From contig CAJNDS010000439.1 in NCBI GenBank assembly GCA_905221605.1, forward strand, positions 1-64,000: DNA of 64,000 bases, read 5' to 3'. The position numbers and the translations under genes were made by a program. Origin of the DNA: Symbiodinium natans. Lineage: Eukaryota; Sar; Dinophyceae; Suessiales; Symbiodiniaceae. Shown here one piece after another: positions 50,040 to 60,020 of the stretch (position 1 is the stretch's first letter; every line of letters starts with the position of its first letter). The notes beneath the pieces were generated by a model. It made no database searches, was not told the origin of the DNA, and saw only the letters and a list, made by a program, of their open reading frames with translations.

Positions 50040-51495
50040 CTGGTGAAATCTGTTATCACTTCGTCATGTAGGCAAATGAGTCGCGCAGTAGCAAGTTTTC
50101 GTAGACGCATGTTCGAAGATGTGCTTTTTTGCGGTAGAAATATATCGGTGCTATGCTAATGTGTTTTTATCGATCCAAGATCACGCATGATTTGATGGGA
50201 CTCTTGCTTGTTAAAAGGATCGCTTACGAGCCTACAGCCTAATTGTTTTTCTTGGCGGCTTGGCAGGCACGCTGCGCTGAATCGGAGAACCCTTGGGAGG
50301 TCGGGTCTGCAGCGGCGTTCGTTGCTACTAGCTTGGATGGACTTGAATACGGTTGGCAAAGGAGTTACGGGGAGCTTTCGGTGGTTAAGCGCGGCACAGA
50401 ATGCGGACTGCTCGGAGCAGTCGAAGCTGCTTGTGCGCAGGATCCAGCACCTGGCTGGGATGCGGATTTCTGCTGGGATGCAGACTTCTGATGGGAGTTT
50501 TATGTGCTGCCCGCCGCCCGAGCAGTGCCATGCGTCTTCCACTTGCGGCAACTTGCAGATAGAGCTTCCTGATTCTTGCTGCTCGCATCACGGCGGCGTC
50601 TCTGACCTTAGCGAAAAACCGCAATTCCAAGGGAGGCCGTTTGCCCGGATGTTGTCACTTCTAGAGTAGGACGTTTCACCCCGAGGATGTCCTCGCAAAA
50701 CTCGGCCAAAAGTTGTTGCCTGTCCTGAGCCGTGGGTCCTGCAATCCGGAGTCGCCCGAATCCCGGACAAGATTCTCTGGCACATCGTGCTCCTGAGTCG
50801 TGGATGCAATGAATTCCCGAGGGACGACGGTTCTCTGACATGTCTGTTTTTCTTTGTCCGAAAACATCTCTCAGCTTTTGAGCTTCGGAGGTCGTTTCTG
50901 AATGTGTGCTCGTGACCACTGGCAGCTCTAGGCATACTTCTTTCCAGACCCATTGAGACTCGGTCGGCCATTGCACAGGCACTATCGCGTGCTTGTGCCA
51001 CAGCTTCGTGTAGCAGCAACTGCACGATGCCAAAATGCTGCCTGCCGGCTCACAGGATGCGCTTCATGTTCATGATGCGACATGGAAGTTTAGGCACCTG
51101 CGCAGTTATGCGACCTTGATAGCATTGATAGCCATCTGCAAAACCTGGTAGGTTTTTCTTAGAGTATCTGCATAGTTCTTTCGGGGCGACAGACCGGACA
51201 CGCATCAATCGTTTCGGCTGGTGGTCTTTGCCAATGCTGACCTTGTAAAGCTCGGGCCACGTTGGAGATCTTTTTGCAGCCGCTCAGCAAGACAGTCAGT
51301 CTGTGTTTCCGAAGAGCGGCGTCGTGTTTCTAAGCAGTGCTCCTGTTGGCTACAATTGCCTGGTGTCTTTTGTGCGAGAAGTGTGCGCCAGTAAGATTGT
51401 CAATCTGTTTTGCGCGTACCAGTATATGGCGACATAACCCTGCCCTGTCCTAAAACCCAAATTCTGGAAAATCGCTAGCGCATTCCCGCCTCGGC

Positions 51496-51620
51496 TGGGT
51501 CCTGGGTACTGGGTCCTGGGTACTGAGTGCTGGGACCTTGGTACTGAACCCGGTGTACACTGGGTGCTGGGTACTTTAGTACTGGGCGCTGGTAATGGGT
51601 ACCGGGTACTGGGTAGTGGT
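51496..51620. repeat. Degenerate GGGTACTGGGTCCT minisatellite
   Basis: Repeats of CTGGGTACTGGGTCCTGGGT with variants GAGTGCTGGGAC and TTTAGTACTGGGCG. About 125 bases, unit about 7 and 14. Confidence 0.8.
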
Positions 51621-53022
51621 ACTCCGCCTCCGCTAGGCCAGAGGTTTATTGAGCCTCTTTCGGTTTAGGTGACATTTTTCCGGCAGCGTTGTCTACCCAA
51701 TTTTTTGGTTTTTTGTCGAGTTTTTTTGTGGGAGTTCTGAGACAATTTTGATAATTTTGTTTCGTGGATGTGCTGTCTTGCAGCTGGGTACTGGTTATTG
51801 ATACTGGGGGCGAGGGGGAGGAAGGGCAGTAGACTGAGATGACAGAGACACTCGAGGCAACAACAGAAACACACGAAAAACGGACACGGGGTCGGGAAGT
51901 GGGCCTGTGGGAGGGGGTAGGGGTGGGTGAAAAGTTTACTTGACTGACTACCCTCCGCAAGACACCGTACCACCTCCCGCCTCGGCGGATGACTCGCGCC
52001 AGCCAATCACTTTTTACCCACTCTCTGTCGGTCGAGGCTGTATTGTTTGCATCGTTGCCTGCATTTCCTGCAGCAGACTCGCAGGTCGGGAAAAGTGCAG
52101 ACCGAATGCCGGAGTCTCAGCGTCATCTGATCGGCTCGCGAATGCGAGCAACAAGCGCAGCAAGTGGGAGCGTGACGCCAGGTTCGCTAGCATCGGGGGG
52201 CTTACACAGCATCAGGTGGTTTCGCAAGATGTGGTCGTGCTTCGATGGCTTCGGCAGGAAGCCGAGGTGGCCAATCATGCCTCTGCCCGTGTTTGTGCTT
52301 CGGAGATAGGGCTTTTTCGGCCAGGCCTTGACATATGTGTTTACAACTTCAGGCCCCATGCGCTCCTCTTGTAATTTGAAAGACGGCTCCTGCGGCTCCC
52401 CAGGCACAAATCTGCAAAAACCCTTTGCAACCCTTTACGCCATGGCAGAAACCAGAGGTTGCAAGCCGCACTTGGCAGTGCAAGTTTAGATGCATCAGGC
52501 GAACCACGTTGAATTTGACCTGGGTTCCTAGCTGCACCGCCTATGGTCGGGGTTTGTTCAGCTCAAAAAGGCGATGAGCAGGAGGCGTGCTGCACTATGA
52601 GCAGGGAAATCCGTGAATGAAAAGAGCTTCAGGCAATTGCCACAGAACCACTACTTCGCGGGTTGCCGAAATCATGGCAATGATCATGCCTGAGTTGCTT
52701 GACATTGCTTGAGCGGGTCACCTGCAAGCATGCACACAGACAGCGCGATGTTTCCCTGTGCGTTAACTGCTTACACATTTTTTATGAGGGCTCTTATCTG
52801 CTGAATCTCTCAGAAGAACTCTTCGGGTTTGGCTGCAAGTGTCGCAACACGAAGCATGACTTGGACACGCAGCGGTCTTGTCCGCCAGGTCGACCAGAGC
52901 GAAGAATTTGTCCGGTCCCAGTGCAAAGGACTGAAACCAGACTCAAGCGCGATTGAAGTGCGGCAACAGCTTGGTTGAACCCAGTGGAATTCGTGCTTTG
53001 CTGCAGTAAGCTTCCGATGTCA

Positions 53023-55460
53023 GGACGGGATTTGGCGAGAACACCTCGATCAAATGATCAATGAGGCCTCCAGAGGAATTGTTTCCCACGATTTAGTGTA
53101 AGCCCGTCTGGCACTGTAAGGCATGCTCACAGAAACAAAGCGTGTTGTGGCTTCCGCCCCCTTTCTAAAATGATTGCTTTGTTCAACTTTGTTCGTTTGC
53201 CGTTTGCCAGTACATGGACAAAGTTTTGTAGATTCAGACTGTGAAATACAAAGGGTAAGCAGAGATGTTGGCCGTGTCGACTCCAGTGGCCAAACGAACA
53301 GCGACCTTCAGAGGCCTAGATGTAAAAAGGCACTCGACGACAGACTCGTAAGCTTGTGGTTGCAAACTTGCTAGGCTGCTAGGCAGGACTCGCTGATGAA
53401 TTCCACGTCTTCATTCTATTCACATGACATCGACTGCTCCAAGTCATCAGCTGAATGTTTTGGCAGGGCTTGGCAGGGCAGATTGACAGGACAGAAGATG
53501 CCCAGAGCCCCCCCACTGCAATCAGGGCTGCCGGGCTGCTCCAATCGTTCAGGGATTGCAAAGAGCGTGGCAGACGTTGTTCTGCCATCTGTGATAAGGT
53601 GTACAGTGTTTCTGGGGCTTTAGGACATGCTGGACTGTTCAGCAGGGATAATCGTCCTGCGTGCCCGATCGCAGGTCATGCTGGGAGAAATCGGCAAACT
53701 GCAGGGCCAGCTCAACCAGCATTTGCGAGAGTACGAGGCTGGCCCTGTCTAGGGAGTACAGCTCGAAAAATATCCAAATCCGACAGGTTGCCTTGTCACA
53801 GCTCAATGTTGAACACGGACATGGGCATGCGCCAGAAGCTGAACTGTTCGAGCCTGCGCTTTAAATTTCACAGCGTGAGCTGGCCTGCACACAGATGCGC
53901 GCGGAACCTTTCATGGCAAAGCATCGCTCGCCATAAGAAACTCAAAAGCCAAGGCGGTCCCGCCAGGATGTAGAGCTTCTCCGCCAGCAGGTGACGGCTG
54001 CTGGCCCTGAAAAGTCACGAAACCTTCGACTTCCTCCTGTTGTTTCAGGTACTCCTAATGGGCAGAGAGCGGCGGAAGAAGAAGCTTGAAGTCGGCAAGC
54101 TGCGCAAGGCCGGGGGAGAGCAGGAGAACCTCACATAAAAACCCACGCCCAGTTGCTGAAGCCCCAGGCCATGAAGGAAGTGCGCAATGCACTCTCTACA
54201 GAGACAGCTCCAGCTGCACAGGTGCCAACACATCCCTACAACTGTTTTGCAGCGGAAGTCGCGTTGTCAAAGCTTCACACTGCCGTGTCAGGGCCACCTA
54301 GCCAAAGAGCAGTTGCTCGAAGAGGCCGCGAATGTATGTTGACTTCCCCATAGAAGAGCTGAAAAGGTCAACACGAGCCAGCCTGCACCAGGTGCGGACA
54401 GAGCGTGAACGAAGGTGTGCTGAAAAGTTTTACTTGGAGGACCTCCAGTGGCTCGAGATCCTTCAACTGTGCCCTGACGAGTTTATTTCGGGACAGGATC
54501 AAGTCAAGAAGCTGAAGTGCGAGATTGAGGACGTGATGCAGCATGGTAGTGAGTCTTCTTGGTCCATGACCCTCATTGACCAGTCCCTCAGTGAGAGGAG
54601 CTGGAACAGCAGCAAATTTCCACTCCAGCAGTGGACCATGAGAAAGAGAAGCTGAAGCAGTCTGCGGCGGACCGAGCTGCTGGTGCATGGTAACCTGGTA
54701 AACCTTTTGTCTGCGCCGGCGCTCGGAGAGCTTGCAAGGTAAGACAGCTCAAGATGTCCATCGAGTCAAAGGATCGGTATGCCTGCTGGGCGCAGTGCTC
54801 AGTGAGTCAAGATTCGTAGTTGTAAGCCCTTGCTTTGTTTAGACGATCTTGGGTTCGGGAGGTTTGCGTTCCCGATAGGTCTGCAATCGTGCTCATGAGC
54901 GACAAGAGGAGTCTGGGGAAGGTTCCGACACCGGAGAGGCGCGGTTTATTGGGGGGGGACACTGAAGCTCCGGCCCCATGCAGTCGTCCTGTGGGCAGGA
55001 GTCAGAGCGCCACGACGAGTGCGCGATGATGCGAAGGCTCATTTGTGGCAACCAGGGAGTTGTAGCATCACACCTGCGCGGAGACGCATGCCTGTTTCTC
55101 GCACTGCCGTGGCTGCTTTGTGTTGCTTCTGGTTTCTTACTCTCTTGACTCTCTGCCTCTGTTTTATATGTCTGCGCCCTAGCAGCCAAGGCGTTTGGTC
55201 GAAATGGAGGAGGAAATTCGCGAGCTCACAGGTGATTTGTGCATGTTTTGACGTTCCATGGTCGTGCCGACTTGTGCCTGGAAAGCATGGAGAACTAAGC
55301 AAGTGCAGCTATGCGACAGCATGCAGCCTCGCGCGAGGCCTCGCAGGCGTTGACCCCGCCTCGACGGCCCAAGTCACAGCCTGAGGGCCATTCGAGATGC
55401 AAGCCTTGCCATGTGTGAGCGGTTCCAGGGAGCTGTTTCCTGGTACATCAGGCAAGCCAG
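53023..55460 (+). CDS. Coiled-coil protein gene, copy B (paralogue of copy A)
   Basis: Exon blocks parallel copy A in order: GIWREHLDQMINEAS (53030), MLGEIGKLQGQLNQHLREYE (53678), QVALSQLNVEHGHG (53785), RQDVELLRQQVTAA (53970), RRKKKLEVGKLRKAGG (54068), GHLAKEQLLEEAA (54287), RTERERRCAEKFYLEDLQ (54393), GQDQVKKLKCEIEDVM (54495), PAVDHEKEKLKQSAAD (54625), VRQLKMSIESKDRYACW (54745), CNRAHERQEESGEGSDTGEA (54882) and RRLVEMEEEIRELTG (55190). A further block, SLAMCERFQGAVSWYIRQAR (55400), has no partner noticed in copy A. The encoded rod is Glu/Arg/Lys/Leu-rich. Introns here are shorter than in copy A, so the same exons span about 2.2 kb against 3.2 kb. The role is unknown. Confidence 0.6.
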
Positions 55461-55565
55461 AGCAGGTCGGCCTCCAAGTCTAAGCCGATTTAAGCCGCTT
55501 ATTCAATGAGTTGAGTTGAGTGGGCGAGGAGTGCAGTGAGTGAAGGGAGTGAGCGCCATCGGTGG

Positions 55566-55748
55566 GGAGTGAGGTGAGTGAGGTGAGTGAGGTGAGTGGG
55601 GTGAGTGGGGTGAGTGAGGTGAGTGAGGTGAGTGAGGTGAGTGAGGTGAGTGAGGTGAGTGAGGTGAGTGAGGTGAGTGAGGTGAGTGAGGTGAGTGAGG
55701 TGAGTGAGGTGAGTGAGGTGAGTGAGGTGAGTGAGGTGAGTGTGAGTG
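55566..55748. repeat. GTGAGTGAG nonanucleotide array
   Basis: About twenty tandem nine-base units GAGGTGAGT, a few with GGGGTGAGT. It reads as repeated Ser-Glu-Val on + and His-Leu-Thr on -. Each unit contains AGGTGAGT, the consensus of a GT-type 5' splice site. Confidence 0.95.
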
Positions 55749-56280
55749 AGTCGGATGAAGAGAAGGCTCAAAGAGATATGAGGTTGGGCGTCAGGGTGTC
55801 CCTGGACCCGCCAACGATAAACGAGTCGCCTATGAGCTGGTGGCTCAGTTCGCAGTTCAGTTTGCGTCAACGCTGCAAAGCTCCTTAACCAAGGTCCTTC
55901 TTCGTCGAATACGCGATCGTCGCGGGGGCGAGTGCCCCTTGACCTGACTTTGTAGGTTTCTTCGCAGTCTTGGTAGATGTCCGACAAGATCGCCCCCTGA
56001 ACCCATCAAACTCCCACGAACGGCAGATCATGCCGACGTGAGCAGATGTTGGCGGCTACCAAACTGGCAGAAAGAGTGGTGAGGGCGAAAGAATGGCCCA
56101 GTTTCGGGGGCACATGTTTAAAAAAGGAACTCTGCCAAACTTCTACTGACAGCTGCTTGCGATCGAGGCCCACTCCCTGGCTGGAGGCGGAGGCGGACTC
56201 ATGTCTACATACTAATTCTTGTCGATTGATGCTTCTGCTGATCCGCAGGCGGCAGGCGCACAGGCCAGTCCTTCCAGTGC
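55749..56280. other. Spacer between copy B and C1
   Basis: A frame continues past the repeat to about 55886 but without known motif. Nothing else recognised. Confidence 0.35.
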
Positions 56281-57960
56281 TTGAGCACGCTGGCTTTTTC
56301 CAAGATTGCATTCAAGATTGTACAACTGGTGAGTTGAGGCTTCGGTGCAATTTTCTGACTCCGTCACAGCCTTCATGTCAATGGAAGTCCCGGAGAACGT
56401 CCCGGAGGCGAATAAGTGGGGACCCATTTTTTGTTGCTTTTTTTCTCGGGCCTTTCTGATGTTTCGTGCCCGCACCTTGGGACAGAAGCCATGGAAGCGT
56501 CGAAGGGCCGTCGCCGCAGGTCGGTGACCGCTCGGTGCGGGACCGGATTGCGACCCCGTACGTTCCAGCGAGTGCAGCCGCCTCGGAGGTCCGACCCCAC
56601 CTTGGGCAACCTTTAGGATGGGGTTTAGGGCTTAGGCTTTAGGCTTTCGGCTTTCGGCTTTCGGCTTTAGGCTTTAGGCTTTAGGCTTTAGGGTTCAGGG
56701 TTTAGGGCCTAGGGTTTAGGATGAAAGTTTCCATGCATTGGAAGTCAATGTGCGAACTCCCCTCCCCCCTTTCCGGGAGAATGTGGACTGCCCCCTTTGA
56801 TCGAAGCGCTTAGTTTCCAGGTTCAGTGCCGTGAGTCTGTACTGTCGTGACTGTAGTGCATAGAGTATAGAATAGCCAAACATGGAAGGATGTAGCAACG
56901 CTTTAAAATGCAAGGGGCTAGGGTCGTTCATTTGTAGGTATTTGTGGTTTCGTCCCAGCAAAACCAGCGAACCTTCGACCAACGGGCCTTATTCAGGACA
57001 GGAAACGTGTGTGAACGAACAAAGTGAGCGAAGAGTGAAATGGCAACACGCCCCCGTAATTTACCTAGTTCAAAGGAGCGCTTTCGCACTAGAGCATGGA
57101 GGACTTTTCCAGTCGAAATCTTTTTTCTTGAGGGAAAGTACAGGTGCTCACGCGTGCATTGATTTATTTCACGCGTCTGTCACTCATTCGCTTCACGTCT
57201 TTACAAGGCTCTGGTGAACTACCCCTTCCCCCCCTCAGCAGTAATATGTCTTCCATCTCCTACTCCGCTTCTTGTTCTTAATCTTCTCTTGTTTTGTTTA
57301 ACGTTTTGTATATTTTGAGATTTTAGGAAAATATGGTCAGGTTCTCCTTAAGATGTGCTGAACATGCACCGTGAAAGCCTCAGCAAAAGCTGCTCTTTCA
57401 CTCGAAACTGCAGGGCTCCATCTTTGTTGGAGGGAGTTTGGAGGGCCTTCACCCAGAGCTTTAGACTCGTGTTAGCTTGCTCTGTCTGCTGAAGAGCCGC
57501 AGAAATACTGGACACCAAACTGCACTTTCCTGGCCTTAGGAGGGCTTTCGTTTCCCTCAATGTCGGAAACCTCTTCTTCAGGTCCACTCCCTCGAAGCCT
57601 AAGCCCAAAACAAAACAGTGAGAATCCCACTGTAAAGTGGACCTTCTAACAGTGGTGCATTTCCGAAATCGCTTGCTGTATTCCGGACCTCCTCATGAAA
57701 GCAGTTCTTACATCTCAGGATCAACGAAGCGTAAAGAATTCACACTAACACTAGGTGGGGATGTGGGGGGAGGGAAAGAGAAGCCGGAAAGACGTGCGAG
57801 TGCTTGAGGCCACTAGAATTCTATTTGCCAACAGCTCCATGCGTTCTCGACAGGACCGGAGGGTACTGCTGGCACCGGTTCTGTCCGCAGTTGAGGAGAG
57901 CTCCTGACTCGTACATGCCAGATGCAAGACTCCAGTTTGTCGGAGTTTTGGGCAGGAATT
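56281..57960 (+). CDS. Unknown gene family C, copy C1 (multi-exon, likely decayed or fragmentary)
   Basis: Three blocks are shared with the copies downstream. DSVTAFMSMEVPENVPEANK at about 56350-56412 matches DSVATIRSLDLPESVPEAKE in C2. QVGDRSVRDRIATPY at 56517-56563 matches C2 and C3. DRTGGYCWHRF in one frame, or DRRVLLAPVLSAVEES in another, at 57850-57898 matches DRRVQLAPVASTVEEL in C2. Each block starts after an AG|G acceptor. The core motif [SP]-V-R-D-R-I-A-T-P-[FY] is not one I can assign to a family. Between the second and third blocks lie telomere-type repeats and over 1 kb of intron-like sequence. It could encode one exon set of a large protein with internal repeats instead of separate genes. 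Confidence 0.4.
56611..56720. repeat. Interstitial telomere-type repeat (TTTAGGG and variants)
   Basis: About fifteen seven-base units. TTTAGGG and TTTAGGC lie at the edges and TTTCGGC in the middle. TTTAGGG is the telomere unit of plants and of many dinoflagellates. The tract lies just after the RDRIATPY exon of C1. Confidence 0.85.
57348..57608 (-). other. Minus-strand open frame within C1
   Basis: An 87-codon frame on the minus strand reads GFEGVDLKKRFPTLRETKAL, then LVSSISAALQQTEQANTSL and KLWVKALQTPSNKDGAL. It has even composition and looks more like protein than the + strand here, but I recognise no family and no splice partners. It could equally be intron sequence of C1. Confidence 0.25.
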
Positions 57961-58052
57961 TGAAGCGGAAGGTGGCAGAGAGCAGCTACGCTCCAGCAGA
58001 GACAGGACAGACTGGAAGCCATCAGATGGCATGTCGTTCAGTAGGGTTTAGG

Positions 58053-58079
58053 AAATGGCTACGCTCAAGATTTGGCTCA
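58053..58079 (+). other. Possible relic of dinoflagellate spliced leader (DinoSL)
   Basis: The string GCTCAAG directly followed by ATTTGGCTCA resembles the last bases of one DinoSL joined to the 3' half of a second (consensus ends CCATTTTGGCTCAAG), with one T lost. Just before it, AAATGGCTACG is the reverse complement of the DinoSL 5' half CGTAGCCATTT. It lies about 50 bases before the ATG of the intronless nitrate-transporter copy, where a trans-spliced leader would be in a retroposed mRNA. Confidence 0.45.
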
Positions 58080-58129
58080 CACAAAGTGCGACGGTGCCAC
58101 TCCCAGCCGGTTTCTGAAACCCTGCGGAG

Positions 58130-59666
58130 ATGTCTGACTTCAAGTTGGCGGTCGACGAGAACAACAAGCCACAGAGCTGCCACTGCTCCGGGTCTGCGGA
58201 ATGGTGCAGCAGAATCCGCACATGCGTGTTTTCTGGAATTTCTGGGCATCGACAATCTCCTTCTTCCTTGCCTTTCTTGGCTGGTTCGCCTTGGCGCGAG
58301 CCTCGAGGTGGCGACCAGCAAGAACATGTGCGAGAACCAGCTGTATCCCCCTGCCACCAGCCCGACGAGGAAGGCGTACCTGAAGTTCACGAACCTGAAG
58401 ACCGGGCTCACGTACTGCAGGAGAAGGACGGGGATGGCAACCCCACGGACTGCGTGAGCCCGACCGTGGCGGAGCTGGCAACAGGAGTGACAAAGTACAG
58501 GCCAGAGGTGCTGGTGAAGTGCGTCTGCCCACGATCTTCGTGCGGATCGCCCTAGGCACGCTGCGGGAGCGCTTTGGCCCGGTGAACGTTCAGTCGGGGC
58601 TGCTGACGTTCGGGGCCATCTGGGTTGTTGCAGCTGCTGGCATCAGCGCGCCGTGGAACTACGCGCTGATCCGCTTCTTCATCGGCTGCGCCGGGGCGAC
58701 GTTCGTCACGAACCAGTTCTGGTGCTCCCTGATGTTCGCTCCGAACATCTCCGAACGTCATTGGCACGGCGAACGCCACAGCTGCTGCCTGGGGCAACCT
58801 CGGGGGTGGTGTGACTCAAATCTTCATGATGTCAGTCCTTTTCAACCCAATGGTCGAGTCTGGTATCGTCCCGGATACGGCCTGGCGGGTTGCCGTGATC
58901 GTGCCGGCAGTGATGTTCCTGATCTGTGCAGCATGCATCAAGCTGCTGTGCTGACACCCCTTTGGCCAAGCGCTTCGACGTGTCCGTCACCGGAAAGACC
59001 CAGAAGCCGTCTATGATGCACTACTTGGTCGTTCTCAAGGACTTTCGTGTAGTGGTCATGATCTTTCAGTACTCGGCCTGCTTTGGGGCAGAACTCGCCA
59101 TGAACAACCAGCTGGCGACGCATTTCCGAACGTATTTCCAGATGGCAGCGGCTGACGCTTCGGCCTGGGCGGGCTTCTTCGGTCTGATGAACTTGTTGGC
59201 CCGCTCCCTCGGCGGAATCACCAGCGACCTGCTCTTCAAGAACTTCGGCTTCCGTGGCCGCATCTGGGCGCAGTTCCTGTCCCTCTTCTTCGGGGCTATC
59301 TTCCTGTTTTGCTTCGGACTAGTGGACAACTCCCAGCCATGGTATGTGGCGCTCGCAGTGCTGCTGTGCTTCAGCCTGTTTGTGCCGATGGCCGAAGGGA
59401 CGAGCTATGGCATCGTGCCGTTTTTGAACAGGCAGCAGCTGGCCATTGTTTCCGCCCTGGTCGGTGCCGGCGGCAACTTGGGTGCAGTGATCGCAGGATT
59501 CGGATTCTACCGCCCGATCGAGGACCCGCTCTTGCCGTTGCAGGTGCACGCGGGCTACGTGATGTTCTGGGCTCTGCTGAGCCCGTGCTTCTACTGGGCA
59601 ATGCACGGCGGCATGTTTCATGGACCAGCTGTGAAATCCGTCGAAGGCGAGTCTCCAGCTGTGTAA
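58130..59666 (+). pseudogene. Nitrate/nitrite transporter (NRT2/NNP family of MFS), intronless retrocopy with frameshifts
   Basis: NNP transporters carry nitrate across the membrane with 12 helices. Family blocks run without introns: MSDFKLAVDENN (58130), VQQNPHMRVFWNFW (58204), ISFFLAFLGWFALA (58252), LEVATSKNMCENQLYPP (58301), TIFVRIALGTLRERFGPVNV (58535), ALIRFFIGCAGATFVTNQFW (58664), TAAAWGNLGGGVTQIFMMSV (nitrate signature 1, 58780), VAVIVPAVMFLICAACIK (58892), then one open frame to TAA 59664-59666 with HFRTYFQMAAADASAWAGFF and the second signature GAGGNLGAVIAGFGF (59463). At least six frame changes are needed, near 58165, 58293, 58415, 58510, 58755 and 58952. All fall in the first 825 bases and none in the last 700. 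Lack of introns, beside genes with introns every 50-100 coding bases, points to retroposition. Confidence 0.85.
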
Positions 59667-60020
59667 TGCACGCAGTGTGATCCAATTCATGAATTATTCA
59701 GTGCCGTGGGGCTGGACGAAGTCTGCTCCCTTGTAGAGTCGAAGATTGCACGTTCAAGCGAAGTTTGAGACGTGCATTGGCATCCCAGCATGGAGTGCAG
59801 GACAGGGGCCTTCCTTATAAAGACGGGCGGAGCACGCATGTGCCAAACCCGCATCTACTCTATACGGCCGTTGATCAGTCTGGCCGAAAGACAAAGGGTT
59901 TATATATATATATATATAATACAACGAAAGGCTATATCTATCTATCTATCTATGTATATATTCCTGATGCAAAAAAGGGTTTAGGGCTGTTTAGGGCTTG
60001 GGGGTTACATGGGGTGGGTT
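59667..60020. other. Spacer 3' of the nitrate-transporter retrocopy
   Basis: No poly-A tract follows the stop codon. Holds TA and TATC microsatellites. Nothing else seen. Confidence 0.5.
59900..59955. repeat. TA and TATC microsatellites
   Basis: TATATA run at 59900-59918 and five TATC units at about 59933-59953. Confidence 0.85.

Larger units (their letters stand above)
49350..53022. other. Spacer between PKG and coiled-coil copy B
   Basis: No named gene. The minus strand near 51033-50676 is open in all three frames over about 100 codons each, with protein-like wording in two of them (VWKEVCLELPVVTSTHSE; PREFIASTTQEHDVPENLV). That could be a decayed element on the minus strand, but I do not recognise it. 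A + strand frame near 52090-52310 (SNKRSKWERDARFASIGGL) might be an N-terminal exon of copy B. Simple repeats are listed separately. Confidence 0.35.

Noticed and set aside
55499-55987. His-Leu-Thr repeat protein on the minus strand
   Set aside because: Translation of the nine-base repeat; flanks carry no protein-like sequence.
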